Shown: positions 1 through 8,910, counted from the first letter of the stretch. The stretch is DNA of 64,000 bases from CAZAPO01 sp044841755 (GCA_044841755.1 JAXOFM010000001.1:434001-498000), one strand, 5' to 3'. The notes: generated from the letters alone by a model not told the origin. Numbers and translations are program-made.

Positions 1-140
1 TAATAGTTGATAAAAAAAGTTTCTTATATCTTATCGGAACTACACTTGAATATTCTGGAGGACTTAACGGAACAGGTTTTGTTTTCAATAATCCAAATGC
101 AAATCGCACATGTGGTTGCGGTGAAAGTTTTTCTTTATAA
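1..140 (+). CDS. A-type iron-sulfur carrier (HesB/IscA/SufA family), C-terminal part only
   Basis: The reading frame is open from the window edge and ends in TAA at 138-140, giving 45 codons of a gene that begins outside the window. The C-terminus carries a Cys-Gly-Cys pair (RTCGCGESF), the hallmark of A-type carriers, where these cysteines and one upstream cysteine hold an iron-sulfur cluster for transfer to client proteins. The tract before it (LEYSGGLNGTGFVFNNPNA) also fits the family. It ends 8 bases before sufB, so it is probably an early gene of the suf operon. Whether it is best called SufA, IscA or ErpA cannot be decided from the fragment. Confidence 0.85.
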   Translation, partial: IVDKKSFLYLIGTTLEYSGGLNGTGFVFNNPNANRTCGCGESFSL

Positions 141-148
141 TTATAACA

Positions 149-1597
149 ATGAGCAAGTATACTGAAGACGATTTAAGAGAGGAGCTTAAAACCAAAGAGT
201 ACGAATACGGTTTTTATACAGATATTGAATCTGACACACTTCCAGTTGGATTAAACGAAGATATTGTTAGAGCTATTTCTCAGAAGAAAGAAGAGCCAGA
301 ATGGATGACCAAATGGCGCTTGGATGCTTTTAGGACTTGGCAAAAAATGGAAGAACCTGAGTGGGCAAACGTAACTTACGAAAAGCCAGATTTCCAAGCT
401 ATCTCATACTACTCTGCACCAAACAGTAAGCCTAAATACGAAAGTTTAGATGAAGTAGATCCTGAACTTTTAGCAACTTTCGAAAAACTTGGAATTTCTC
501 TTGATGAGCAAAAGAAACTAGCTGGAGTTGCAATGGATGTTGTGGTAGATTCGGTTTCGGTAGCAACAACATTTAAAAAGACATTAGCTGAAAAGGGAAT
601 TATTTTCTGTTCTATTAGTGAAGCTATTCAGGAACACCCTGAACTAGTAAAAAAATATATTGGAACTGTAGTTCCAAAAACCGACAATTTCTACGCTGCA
701 TTAAATAGTGCAGTATTTAGTGATGGTAGTTTCTGCTATATTCCAAAGGGAGTAAGATGCCCAATGGAATTATCAACCTATTTTCGAATTAATCAGGCAG
801 GAACTGGGCAATTTGAAAGAACTCTTGTTATTGCTGATGAAGGTAGTTATGTAAGTTACCTTGAAGGCTGTACAGCACCTCAGCGCGACGAAAATCAATT
901 GCACGCAGCAGTAGTAGAATTAATCGCACTTGATGATGCTGAAATAAAATACTCTACTGTTCAAAACTGGTATCCTGGTGATGCTGAAGGAAGCGGAGGT
1001 GTATTCAACTTTGTAACCAAAAGAGGAATTTGCGAAAACAATGCAAAAATATCTTGGACACAAGTAGAAACAGGAAGTGCAGTAACTTGGAAATATCCTT
1101 CATGCATACTAAAAGGAAATAACTCTGTTGGTGAGTTCTATTCTATTGCTGTAACTAATAACTTTCAGCAAGCAGACACTGGAACTAAGATGATTCACCT
1201 AGGAAAGAATACTAAATCTACTATTATCAGTAAAGGAATTTCTGCTGGTAAATCGCAGAATAGCTATCGTGGATTAGTTCAGGTTAATTCACGTGCGGAA
1301 AATGCTCGTAACTTCTCGCAATGTGATAGTTTGCTTATGGGTAATGAATGTGGTGCACATACTTTTCCTTATATAGAAGCAAAGAATAAAACAGCTCAAA
1401 TTGAGCACGAAGCCACTACCAGTAAAATTGGTGAAGATCAAATATTTTATTGTAATCAACGTGGAATAGATACCGAAAAAGCAATTGCTTTAATCGTTAA
1501 CGGGTTTAGCAAAGAAGTGCTTAACAAACTCCCAATGGAGTTTGCTGTAGAAGCACAAAAATTATTAGAAATAAGCTTAGAAGGATCTGTTGGATAA
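149..1597 (+). CDS. sufB: Fe-S cluster assembly scaffold SufB
   Basis: SufB is the cytoplasmic scaffold on which the SufBCD complex builds iron-sulfur clusters. The 482-residue length is normal for the family. Visible features are the conserved N-terminal region, the KGVRCPMELSTYFRIN segment, the long beta-helical core, and a C-terminal FYCNQRGI motif followed by a helical tail; the cysteine in that motif corresponds to the region essential for cluster assembly in SufB. It sits 8 bases after the A-type carrier gene and directly before a small lipoprotein gene and sufC, so it is most likely cotranscribed with them. The ATG at 149 is the first good start and the alignment begins normally. Confidence 0.97.
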   Translation: MSKYTEDDLREELKTKEYEYGFYTDIESDTLPVGLNEDIVRAISQKKEEPEWMTKWRLDAFRTWQKMEEPEWANVTYEKPDFQAISYYSAPNSKPKYESLDEVDPELLATFEKLGISLDEQKKLAGVAMDVVVDSVSVATTFKKTLAEKGIIFCSISEAIQEHPELVKKYIGTVVPKTDNFYAALNSAVFSDGSFCYIPKGVRCPMELSTYFRINQAGTGQFERTLVIADEGSYVSYLEGCTAPQRDENQLHAAVVELIALDDAEIKYSTVQNWYPGDAEGSGGVFNFVTKRGICENNAKISWTQVETGSAVTWKYPSCILKGNNSVGEFYSIAVTNNFQQADTGTKMIHLGKNTKSTIISKGISAGKSQNSYRGLVQVNSRAENARNFSQCDSLLMGNECGAHTFPYIEAKNKTAQIEHEATTSKIGEDQIFYCNQRGIDTEKAIALIVNGFSKEVLNKLPMEFAVEAQKLLEISLEGSVG

Positions 1598-1607
1598 CCT
1601 AAATACT

Positions 1608-2033
1608 ATGAAAAAATTAATCTTTTTATTTGCTTTAGTTGCCTTTATAGGATGCAAAAAAGACGTCAATAAAGAAGGTGAAACATATAAAACTGAAGAA
1701 GTTCAAGATAATTCCGAAAGAACTGAAAAGCAAAGTGATGGTCTTACGCTATTAAAAGGGCAATTCATTTACTATGCCGATGCTGCCGTTTTACAAACTC
1801 ATGTTGATGTTTATGGTGTTATTATCAATGATAAAATGCATGAGTTAAATGAAATGGTTCAAAAACATAAAAAAGTAGACACGGACATGATTCCTGTTGA
1901 AGTTCGTGGTAGAATAACACCTAGACCAGAAAATGAAAAAGGTTGGGATTTTAGGGTAGAAATAGTAGAGATTTTAAAAGTGAGTGCACCAGATCCAAAT
2001 GCTGGTGAAATGATAACTATAGGAAAAGAATAA
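1608..2033 (+). CDS. Small lipoprotein encoded between sufB and sufC
   Basis: I chose the ATG at 1608 because it gives a 141-residue protein with a clean lipoprotein signal (MKKLIFLFALVAFIGC, lipobox cysteine at residue 16). An in-frame TTG at 1590 would spoil the signal and overlap sufB. After a charged linker of about 35 residues comes a compact domain of about 85 residues with alternating beta segments (HVDVYGVII, IPVEVRGRI, WDFRVEIVEIL). This could be an OB-like barrel, but that is a guess. The function is unknown. It lies 10 bases after sufB and 1 base before sufC, so it is translated from the suf transcript although its product should be anchored in the envelope. Confidence 0.8.
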   Translation: MKKLIFLFALVAFIGCKKDVNKEGETYKTEEVQDNSERTEKQSDGLTLLKGQFIYYADAAVLQTHVDVYGVIINDKMHELNEMVQKHKKVDTDMIPVEVRGRITPRPENEKGWDFRVEIVEILKVSAPDPNAGEMITIGKE

Positions 2034-2034
2034 G

Positions 2035-2787
2035 ATGTTAAAGATTCAAGATTTACATGCAAGTGTAGAAGATAAAACCATTTTAAGAGGTATTAACCTT
2101 GAGGTTAAACCAGGTGAAGTACATGCTATTATGGGACCTAACGGTTCTGGAAAAAGTACATTGGCTTCTGTAATTGCTGGAAAAGAAGACTACGAAGTAG
2201 ATAAAGGAGAAATCATTCTTGAAGGAGAAAATATTGACGAATTAGCAGCGGAAGAACGTGCTCACAAAGGTATTTTCTTATCGTTCCAATATCCTGTAGA
2301 AATTCCTGGAGTTTCTGTAACCAACTTCATGAAAACTGCCATCAACGAAACGCGTAAAGCACAAGGGTTAGAAGAAATGCCAGCTAACGAAATGTTGAAG
2401 CTTATTCGTGAAAAGTCTGAATTACTAGAAATAGACCGCAAGTTCTTATCTCGTTCATTAAATGAAGGGTTTTCTGGTGGTGAGAAAAAGAGAAACGAGA
2501 TTTTTCAAATGGCAATGTTAGAGCCTAAATTGGCTATTCTTGATGAAACTGATTCTGGTTTAGATATTGATGCTTTGCGTATTGTTGCTAACGGAGTCAA
2601 CAAATTAAAAAGTAAAGACAACGCTACTATTGTTATCACACACTATCAGCGCTTGTTAGACTATATAGTGCCAGATTATGTACACGTACTTCATAATGGT
2701 AGAATAGTGAAGTCTGGAGGAAAAGAACTAGCGCATCAACTGGAAGAAAAAGGATACGACTGGATTAAAGAAGAAGTGAACGCTTAA
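2035..2787 (+). CDS. sufC: Fe-S assembly ATPase SufC
   Basis: SufC is the ABC-type ATPase of the SufBCD scaffold complex; it binds SufB and SufD in the cytoplasm and is not a transporter. The 250-residue protein has a Walker A motif at about residues 34-42 (GPNGSGKST), the ABC signature region LNEGFSGGEKKRNE, a Walker B with the usual SufC form LAILDETDSGLDIDAL, and an H-loop in VITHYQRLL. The start at 2035 is one base after the stop of the lipoprotein gene and the stop is 10 bases before sufD, indicating a tightly packed operon. Nothing in the sequence is unusual. Confidence 0.98.
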   Translation: MLKIQDLHASVEDKTILRGINLEVKPGEVHAIMGPNGSGKSTLASVIAGKEDYEVDKGEIILEGENIDELAAEERAHKGIFLSFQYPVEIPGVSVTNFMKTAINETRKAQGLEEMPANEMLKLIREKSELLEIDRKFLSRSLNEGFSGGEKKRNEIFQMAMLEPKLAILDETDSGLDIDALRIVANGVNKLKSKDNATIVITHYQRLLDYIVPDYVHVLHNGRIVKSGGKELAHQLEEKGYDWIKEEVNA

Positions 2788-2797
2788 GACTAAGCAA

Positions 2798-4111
2798 ATG
2801 GAATTGAAAGAAAAACTATTATCATCTTTTTTAGCCTTCGAAAACCAAGTGGATGTAGATGCATATGTTCATGATATAAGAAGTGAGGCAATTAAGAACT
2901 TCGAAGACAAAGGTTTTCCAAACAAAAAAGATGAAGCTTGGAAATACACTTCATTAAACAAGCTTTTAAAAGAAAATTATAGTGTTTTCCCTAAAGGAGA
3001 AGAAGCACTTGAATATAGTGATGTTAAGAAGTATTTTATTCATGAAATAGATTCTTATAAGATCGTTTTTATTGATGGAAAATACTCTTCTCATCTTTCT
3101 GAAACCACACATGATGGTATTGACGTTTGCTTGATGTCTGCTGCTTTGACGAAACCTAAATATCAATTGGTTATTGAAAACTACTTTAACAAAGTAGCTA
3201 ACGATGATAGTATTACGTCTTTAAATACTGCTTTTTCAAGAGAAGGTGCTTTTATCCATATTGGAAAAAGCAAACTTGTTGAAAAGCCAATTCAAATCTT
3301 GCATTTCTCAACAGGAAATGAAGCTGCCTTAATGCTACAACCTCGTAATTTAGTTGTGGTTGGTGAAAATTCGCATGTTCAGATTATTGAACGTCATCAA
3401 AGTTTGACTGACAACCCTGTGCTCACTAACGCAGTAACTGAAATCTACGCTCATAAAAGAGCTATCGTTGACTATTACAAGGTTCAGAATGATAAGCAAA
3501 CTGCTTCATTAATTGATAACACATATATCAACCAAAGAGAGCAGAGTCATGTTTCGGTACATACCTTTGCTTTTGGCGGAAAACTTACCAGAAATAACCT
3601 TAATTTCTACCAAAATGGTGAGCGCATTGATTCTACTTTAAAGGGAATAACTATTATTGGAGATAAGCAGCATGTTGATCATAGTACACTAGTGCATCAT
3701 ATAGAACCAAATTGCGAAAGCCATCAAGACTACAAAGGTATTTTTGGTGATAACGCTACTGGAGTTTTTAATGGGAAAGTTGTTGTTGAGAAAGAAGCTC
3801 AAAAGACGAATGCTTTTCAAGCGAACAATAACATTCTAGTTAATGATAAAGCGACCATCAACACCAAACCTCAACTAGAAATTTTTGCTGATGATGTAAA
3901 GTGTTCTCATGGTTGTACGATTGGTCAATTAGATGAAAGTGCAATGTTCTATTTACGTTCACGTGGTATTCCAGAAAAGGAAGCTAAAGCATTATTGATG
4001 TATGCGTTTGCAAACAATGTATTAGAAAGCGTGAAGATTCCTGAGCTTAAAAGACGTATCAACAAACTTATTGCGAACAAATTGGGCGTTAATATTGGAT
4101 TTGATCTTTAG
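2798..4111 (+). CDS. sufD: Fe-S cluster assembly protein SufD
   Basis: SufD is the SufB paralog that pairs with it in the SufBC2D scaffold and is needed for iron entry. The 437-residue protein has an N-terminal helical segment with the KKDEAWKYTSLN motif typical of SufD, a beta-helix core, and the C-terminal block KCSHGCTIGQLDESAMFYLR followed by SRGI and a final helix. The histidine in CSHGC corresponds to the conserved SufD residue at the SufB-SufD interface. It follows sufC by 10 bases. Its last four bases overlap the 3' end of the convergent serine hydrolase gene, with no terminator hairpin between them. Confidence 0.97.
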   Translation: MELKEKLLSSFLAFENQVDVDAYVHDIRSEAIKNFEDKGFPNKKDEAWKYTSLNKLLKENYSVFPKGEEALEYSDVKKYFIHEIDSYKIVFIDGKYSSHLSETTHDGIDVCLMSAALTKPKYQLVIENYFNKVANDDSITSLNTAFSREGAFIHIGKSKLVEKPIQILHFSTGNEAALMLQPRNLVVVGENSHVQIIERHQSLTDNPVLTNAVTEIYAHKRAIVDYYKVQNDKQTASLIDNTYINQREQSHVSVHTFAFGGKLTRNNLNFYQNGERIDSTLKGITIIGDKQHVDHSTLVHHIEPNCESHQDYKGIFGDNATGVFNGKVVVEKEAQKTNAFQANNNILVNDKATINTKPQLEIFADDVKCSHGCTIGQLDESAMFYLRSRGIPEKEAKALLMYAFANNVLESVKIPELKRRINKLIANKLGVNIGFDL

Positions 4112-5427
4112 TTAATCGAAGAAATAATATCGCTAACTAGCCCATTAAAATCCATCGATTTTAATCCCATACGCACTACGATCAAATCTTTCGATGGACA
4201 GATATAAACTCGCTGTCCTTGATACCCATTAAAGGAGAAAACATCTCTTGGGACATCTGGTAAAAAGCCTCCTTTGTTCAGCCAAATTTGTGCTCCGTAA
4301 CGACCATCAGAAGAATTGGTTGGAGTTATTGCATAATCAATCCATTCCTTGTTAAATACTTGTTCTCCATTCCAATTACCTTGGTGTAAATACAACAAGC
4401 CAAGTTTAGCCCAATCTCTTACACTTGCCCAACCATAACTAGAACCAACATAATTTCCGGCCATATCTGCTTCAACAACCATAGAATGCATCCCTATTCT
4501 ATCGATCAAATTCGTGTACCAAAAATCTAGATATTCCTGATGTGAATTAAATTGATCTCGTAGTATTCCTGAAAGCAGATTGGTAGTTCCAGAGGAGTAA
4601 TACCAACTATTGTTTGGTTCTCCAACCAAAGGTTCATCAATTGCCGATGCAGTCATATCTTCTTCCTGAAATAGCATTTTGGTAACATCGCAAATCGTAT
4701 TATAATCTTCAACCCATTCCAATCCTGAATTCATTTGAAGTAGATTGCTTATTGTAATCGTACTACGCTCATCATCTTTCCATTCATCAATTGGTGCTGG
4801 TTGATTAACATCCATTTTTCCTTGCGATTGTAATACTCCAAAAACAGAACTGGTTATGCTTTTAGTCATAGACCATCCTAACATTCTGGAATCTTCATGG
4901 ATACCATCAGCATAATACTCACCAATGATATGATCCTTATAAAGCACAAGTATTCCTCTTGTCTGTATACCTTCTGCTGAATATTTCTCAATTGTAGCTT
5001 CCAGTTTTTCGTAATCAACATTACTAAATATAGTATCCGTTGGCTCCAAATGTCCAAAAGGATATGGAAGAGCTACTTTTGTAAAATCTCTCTTAGGTTT
5101 TATATCATTTGGTTTATAATCATAGTCGTCTGGAACTAAAACAGCTCCTAGTCCATCTCTATAAATAGCTGTTCTGGTATTCAACCCAAAAACTGAAGAT
5201 GAAGCACTTTTTGCTTCGAAGTCAACTTCATCTTTTGCTAAGTCTACAGGTGAAAAGTTGTTATCGGTACTATCGGTGAATTTAAAATCACGTTCCGCTG
5301 TAAATACAGAAGACGCCATACTCTTTGCAGAGTATCCAGAAAGGATGTCAAGTCGCTCAAAATTCAACCAAACCATCACTACAACTCCTAGAATAACAAC
5401 CAATAAAACCCACTTTAAATACTTCAT
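4108..5427 (-). CDS. Membrane-anchored serine hydrolase, beta-lactamase class C / penicillin-binding-like
   Basis: The 439-residue protein starts with one hydrophobic segment (residues about 5-21) that should anchor it in the inner membrane or act as an uncleaved signal. The catalytic domain carries the SxxK motif as SMTK at residues 186-189 and a Tyr-Ser-Ser stretch (WYYSSGTTN) consistent with the second active-site motif. This is the serine beta-lactamase-like fold (PF00144), shared by carboxypeptidases, esterases and amide hydrolases, so the substrate cannot be named. The gene is inserted between sufD and sufS on the opposite strand and splits the suf cluster in two. It overlaps sufD by four bases. 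Confidence 0.85.
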   Translation of the reverse strand: MKYLKWVLLVVILGVVVMVWLNFERLDILSGYSAKSMASSVFTAERDFKFTDSTDNNFSPVDLAKDEVDFEAKSASSSVFGLNTRTAIYRDGLGAVLVPDDYDYKPNDIKPKRDFTKVALPYPFGHLEPTDTIFSNVDYEKLEATIEKYSAEGIQTRGILVLYKDHIIGEYYADGIHEDSRMLGWSMTKSITSSVFGVLQSQGKMDVNQPAPIDEWKDDERSTITISNLLQMNSGLEWVEDYNTICDVTKMLFQEEDMTASAIDEPLVGEPNNSWYYSSGTTNLLSGILRDQFNSHQEYLDFWYTNLIDRIGMHSMVVEADMAGNYVGSSYGWASVRDWAKLGLLYLHQGNWNGEQVFNKEWIDYAITPTNSSDGRYGAQIWLNKGGFLPDVPRDVFSFNGYQGQRVYICPSKDLIVVRMGLKSMDFNGLVSDIISSIN

Positions 5428-5504
5428 AAAACTGTAAACGTTAATTTGTTAGTTAGTCAACTGTTAATCAACAAAAGATATTTCCTAATCATTTGTACTA
5501 TTGC

Positions 5505-5512
5505 TACCTTTG
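5505..5512 (+). promoter_or_regulatory. Probable sigma-A -7 box for sufS
   Basis: TACCTTTG matches the Bacteroidota -7 consensus TAnnTTTG. It lies 20 bases before the sufS ATG at 5532, and no good TTTG is present at the usual upstream spacing, only TTTC. The box lies downstream of the longer in-frame start at 5493, which argues against that start. Confidence 0.5.
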
Positions 5513-5531
5513 TTTCTCGAAAATACACACT

Positions 5532-6743
5532 ATGTTTGACGTTTCAAAGATTAGAAAAGATTTTCCAATACTTAACAGAGAAGTTAACGGTAAACCATTA
5601 ATTTATCTAGACAATGCAGCCACTTCACAAACACCTCAACAAGTTATTGATGTTATTGTAGATTACTATAGTAATTACAATGCTAATATTCATAGAGGTG
5701 TACATACTTTAAGTCAGGAAGCAACAGATCTTTATGAAGAAGCTCGTAAAAAAATTCAAGCACATTTTAATGCGGCTCAAGCATACGAGATCATATTTAC
5801 ATCGGGAACGACACATGGTATTAATATGGTAGCAAGTGGGTTTTCAGAATTATTGGAAGTGGGTGATGAGATCATTGTTTCAGCTCTAGAACATCACAGT
5901 AATATTGTTCCATGGCAAATGCTCTGTGAAAAGACCGGCGCTTTACTAAAAGTGATTCCGATGAGCGAAGAAGGACAACTAATAATGAGTGAATTTGATA
6001 AGTTACTTTCAAACAAGACTAAACTGGTTTTTGTAAATCATATATCTAATGCATTGGGAACTATCAATCCTATTGAAGAAATCATTAGAAAAGCACATGA
6101 TGCAGGAGCCGCTGTACTGATAGATGGAGCTCAGGCTTGTCCGCATATTAAACCTAATGTGCAGGCATTAGATGTTGATTTTTACGTAACATCCGCTCAT
6201 AAAATGTGTGGCCCAACTGGAGTTGGAATACTTTATGGAAAAGAAGAGTGGTTAAATAAATTACCTCCTTATCAAGGTGGTGGAGAAATGATTGCAGAGG
6301 TAACGTTTGAGAAAACTACTTATGCCGATCTTCCACATAAGTTTGAAGCTGGAACTCCAAATATTTGTGGTGGAATTGCTTTTGGTGCTGCCATAGATTA
6401 CATGAACGGTTTAGGCTTTGAACAAATAGCTGCTTACGAAAACGAATTGCTAGAATATGCAACTACTAAACTTCTTGAAATTGATGGTTTGAAAATTTTT
6501 GGCAGTGGAAATAAGACTTCGGTTATTTCATTCAATATTGGCAATATTCACCCTTACGATATTGGAACGATAGTTGATAAACTTGGTATAGCAGTGCGAA
6601 CAGGACATCACTGTGCACAACCTATTATGGATTTCTATAAAGTTCCTGGAACGGTTCGTGCTTCTTTTGCCTTTTATAATACTAAAGAAGAAATTGACAC
6701 TTTTGTTGATGCAGTAAAGCGAGCTGCAATGATGTTAGGATAA
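5532..6743 (+). CDS. sufS: Cysteine desulfurase SufS
   Basis: SufS takes sulfur from cysteine using pyridoxal phosphate and hands it to SufE for cluster assembly. From the ATG at 5532 the protein has 403 residues, normal for the family. The PLP lysine is K224 in SAHKMCGPTG and the active-site cysteine is C361 in RTGHHCAQP, close to the E. coli positions 226 and 364. A longer in-frame start at 5493 adds 13 residues without family similarity and lies upstream of the promoter box. The gene has its own promoter because the serine hydrolase gene separates it from sufBCD. A META-domain lipoprotein gene follows after 14 bases. Confidence 0.97.
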   Translation: MFDVSKIRKDFPILNREVNGKPLIYLDNAATSQTPQQVIDVIVDYYSNYNANIHRGVHTLSQEATDLYEEARKKIQAHFNAAQAYEIIFTSGTTHGINMVASGFSELLEVGDEIIVSALEHHSNIVPWQMLCEKTGALLKVIPMSEEGQLIMSEFDKLLSNKTKLVFVNHISNALGTINPIEEIIRKAHDAGAAVLIDGAQACPHIKPNVQALDVDFYVTSAHKMCGPTGVGILYGKEEWLNKLPPYQGGGEMIAEVTFEKTTYADLPHKFEAGTPNICGGIAFGAAIDYMNGLGFEQIAAYENELLEYATTKLLEIDGLKIFGSGNKTSVISFNIGNIHPYDIGTIVDKLGIAVRTGHHCAQPIMDFYKVPGTVRASFAFYNTKEEIDTFVDAVKRAAMMLG

Positions 6744-6757
6744 TTTAAATTAGATAT

Positions 6758-7162
6758 ATGAAACTCGGCTTATATTCATTTATATTATTAATGGTAATTA
6801 CATCTTGTAAAGATAATACTGCTCCCAATCTTTCGGATCATGAATGGGAGGTGATCTCTATAAATGACACTGAGCTTTCAGGTACTCTACCCACATTAAG
6901 TTTTGATCTTGAAAAAGGAAAAGTTAATGGTAATGGTGGTTGTAATAATTTCTTTGGAAGTGTTGAAATTATGGGCTCATCTATTAAATTTGGAATGATG
7001 GGTTCCACCAAAATGATGTGTATAGACATGACTAATGAAGACTTGTTATTCAATAATTTAGACAAGGTCAATAGCTATACATTCGAAAATGGTCTTCTCA
7101 TTCTTTCTTCCGAAAATAATGCTGTTAGTTTAAAGCTGGATCATATATCCTCTACACCTTAG
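6758..7162 (+). CDS. META-domain (HslJ-like) lipoprotein
   Basis: The 134-residue protein has a lipoprotein signal ending at the cysteine in LMVITSCKD (about residue 17). The rest matches the META/DUF306 fold as in HslJ: an N-terminal WEVISIND strand, a GNGGCNNFFG loop, and the MCIDM segment near the typical MACP position. HslJ in E. coli is linked to stress and novobiocin tolerance, but the molecular role of the domain is unknown. It follows sufS by 14 bases and may be cotranscribed with it. The AT-rich 117-bp gap that follows separates it from the metalloprotease gene. Confidence 0.85.
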   Translation: MKLGLYSFILLMVITSCKDNTAPNLSDHEWEVISINDTELSGTLPTLSFDLEKGKVNGNGGCNNFFGSVEIMGSSIKFGMMGSTKMMCIDMTNEDLLFNNLDKVNSYTFENGLLILSSENNAVSLKLDHISSTP

Positions 7163-7279
7163 TTTTATTAAATATTTGTCTTTTTAACTAAAAAATTTAA
7201 GCTTTGATCAATTTTTGTTAATATTTTGTTAAATTTTTAATATATTCCCATCTATTAACACTAAACAAAACTTTGAAAA

Positions 7280-8350
7280 ATGAAAAAAGTACTTTTTTGT
7301 ATGGCTGCCATTGCCATGATTTCTATTTCTTGTAGTGAAGACACAAACGAAATCTCTCAACAAGAAATCAACATCGATATGAGCGACTTTTATGTCTACA
7401 CTGATGCCGATATTGATGAAGGAACAAGATCAGCAAATGGCAAATCCAAATCTTGTTACTCAATGGTGAACTTAAATCGCCTGTTAAATGCAAACCCTGG
7501 TTTAGAGAAAAAAATGTTTGACATCGAGTATAACACCAGAAAACAAATTGCTAGTAAAAAACCTGACGGCGTTGGTGGTGGAAACGGTGGTGGAAACAAT
7601 GGTGGTGGAGATGATGATGGTGGAGGAGACCCTCCAGTTGATGATGGTTTAGGACTAATTACTATACCTGTTGTATTTCACATCGTAATGCCAGATCCAA
7701 GTGTTGTTACAGATCAGCAAATAGCTGCCCAAATTGATGTATTAAATGATGATTTTAGTGCTAGTAATAGTGATGTTGGTTTAGTCCCTGGTGAATTTAC
7801 AGGTGTAGTTGCAAACTCTGATGTACAATTTAGCCTTGCGGCAACTCGAAGAGTTACAAATAGTACGGCTTCTTGGGGAACTAATGATGCTGTTAAATAC
7901 GCATCGCCTGTTGAAAGTCCATCAAGACAACTTAATGTTTGGGTTTGTAATTTATCTAATGGAATATTAGGTTATGCTCAGTTCCCTGGTGGTCCAGCTG
8001 AAACAGATGGTGTTGTTTTATTATACTCATCCTTACCTGGAGGTTCAGCAGCTCCTTATAATTTAGGGAGAACAGGCACACATGAAGTAGGACACTATCT
8101 AAATCTTCGCCATATCTGGGGAGATGGAAGATGTAAAAGAGATGATTTTGTAGCTGATACGCCAGCGTCAGACGGTCCAAATTATGGATGTCCTTCTTAC
8201 CCAACAGTTAATTGTCGTTCAAATGACATGACGATGAATTATATGGATTATACAAATGATGCATGTATGTATATGTTCTCTAACGGACAAAAGGAAAGAA
8301 TGAGAGCTTTATTCGCTTCTGGAGGTGCCAGATCAACGATGCTTCCATAA
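7280..8350 (+). CDS. Zinc metalloprotease lipoprotein, M43 (cytophagalysin/pappalysin) family
   Basis: The 356-residue protein has a lipoprotein signal with the cysteine at residue 18 (ISISC), then a pro-region, a glycine-rich linker at about residues 98-124, and the catalytic domain. The zinc site is H268-E269-V-G-H272 with a third histidine at 278 (HEVGHYLNLRH), and a Met-turn region lies at MTMNYMDYTND. The extended HExxHxxxxxH spacing and the following WGDG are typical of M43 peptidases. An outer-membrane, surface-exposed protease role is inferred. The substrate is unknown. A strong terminator follows, so it is probably the last gene of its transcript. Confidence 0.92.
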   Translation: MKKVLFCMAAIAMISISCSEDTNEISQQEINIDMSDFYVYTDADIDEGTRSANGKSKSCYSMVNLNRLLNANPGLEKKMFDIEYNTRKQIASKKPDGVGGGNGGGNNGGGDDDGGGDPPVDDGLGLITIPVVFHIVMPDPSVVTDQQIAAQIDVLNDDFSASNSDVGLVPGEFTGVVANSDVQFSLAATRRVTNSTASWGTNDAVKYASPVESPSRQLNVWVCNLSNGILGYAQFPGGPAETDGVVLLYSSLPGGSAAPYNLGRTGTHEVGHYLNLRHIWGDGRCKRDDFVADTPASDGPNYGCPSYPTVNCRSNDMTMNYMDYTNDACMYMFSNGQKERMRALFASGGARSTMLP

Positions 8351-8370
8351 AAGTAGTCTTAATAAAATTA

Positions 8371-8399
8371 AAAAGACGCCAACTTTGGCGTCTTTTTTG
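8371..8399 (+). terminator. Rho-independent terminator after the M43 protease
   Basis: A perfect 12-bp inverted repeat (AAAAGACGCCAA with its complement TTGGCGTCTTTT) is followed by a T run. It lies 20 bases after the protease stop and before the next lipoprotein gene. Confidence 0.9.
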
Positions 8400-8428
8400 T
8401 ATTTTGAATATTCCATAATTTAACGCAT

Positions 8429-8878
8429 ATGAAAATTTTGTTTGTATTACTTCTTGCTCTAATTTCAACCAAAGAGTGTAATTCTGAAAAAAAAGAAACA
8501 CTAGTTGCCCAAGAAGAAACTACAATTGTCTATCAAGCAATTTCAAGGGGCTATTTTGAAGAAATAAAGCTTGAAAACAAAAAGATCACATATTGCAATG
8601 ACAGAAACCGCAAAATATATGTAACCTATCCTTTTTCCGGAGATGACTGGGAGGACTGCTTAAAATTACTTTCAGATATTGATATAAGTTCGCTACCAAC
8701 TTTAGAAGCTCCAACTTCTATGCGTGAAGTGGATGGAGCTGCTCATGCTAGCTTAACCATTATTCAAGGTGATCATGAAACTTCATCAAATATCTTTGAT
8801 CATGGACATCCCCCAGTATCAATAAAACCTTTGGTTGAAAAACTCTTATCTATTAAAAAAGTGGCCATAAAACAATAA
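8429..8878 (+). CDS. Small exported protein of unknown function
   Basis: The 149-residue protein starts with a short hydrophobic signal (MKILFVLLLALIS) and a cysteine at about residue 17 in TKECNSE, a possible but imperfect lipobox. I do not recognise a family. The mature part has a block YFEEIKLENKKITYCND and a tract ending DGAAHASLTIIQGDHETSS, with a histidine-rich loop FDHGHPPVS. It stands between a terminator and the sufE promoter, so it is probably transcribed alone. The codon use and AT content look like the neighbours. Confidence 0.65.
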   Translation: MKILFVLLLALISTKECNSEKKETLVAQEETTIVYQAISRGYFEEIKLENKKITYCNDRNRKIYVTYPFSGDDWEDCLKLLSDIDISSLPTLEAPTSMREVDGAAHASLTIIQGDHETSSNIFDHGHPPVSIKPLVEKLLSIKKVAIKQ

Positions 8879-8884
8879 GTGTTG

Positions 8885-8892
8885 TATTTTTG
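8885..8892 (+). promoter_or_regulatory. Probable sigma-A -7 box for sufE
   Basis: TATTTTTG followed by C matches TAnnTTTG. It overlaps the longer candidate TTG start at 8890, so that start would not be transcribed from this promoter. The expected transcription start is near 8898, about 13 bases before the TTG at 8911. Confidence 0.5.
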
Positions 8893-8910
8893 CAGTCAAA
8901 TTTGTTTGCT

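Noticed and set aside
1590..1607. Extended TTG start for the sufB-sufC lipoprotein
   Set aside because: It overlaps sufB and moves the lipoprotein signal away from the N-terminus; the ATG at 1608 gives a clean signal.
5493..5531. Extended start for SufS
   Set aside because: It lies upstream of the promoter box and adds residues with no family similarity.
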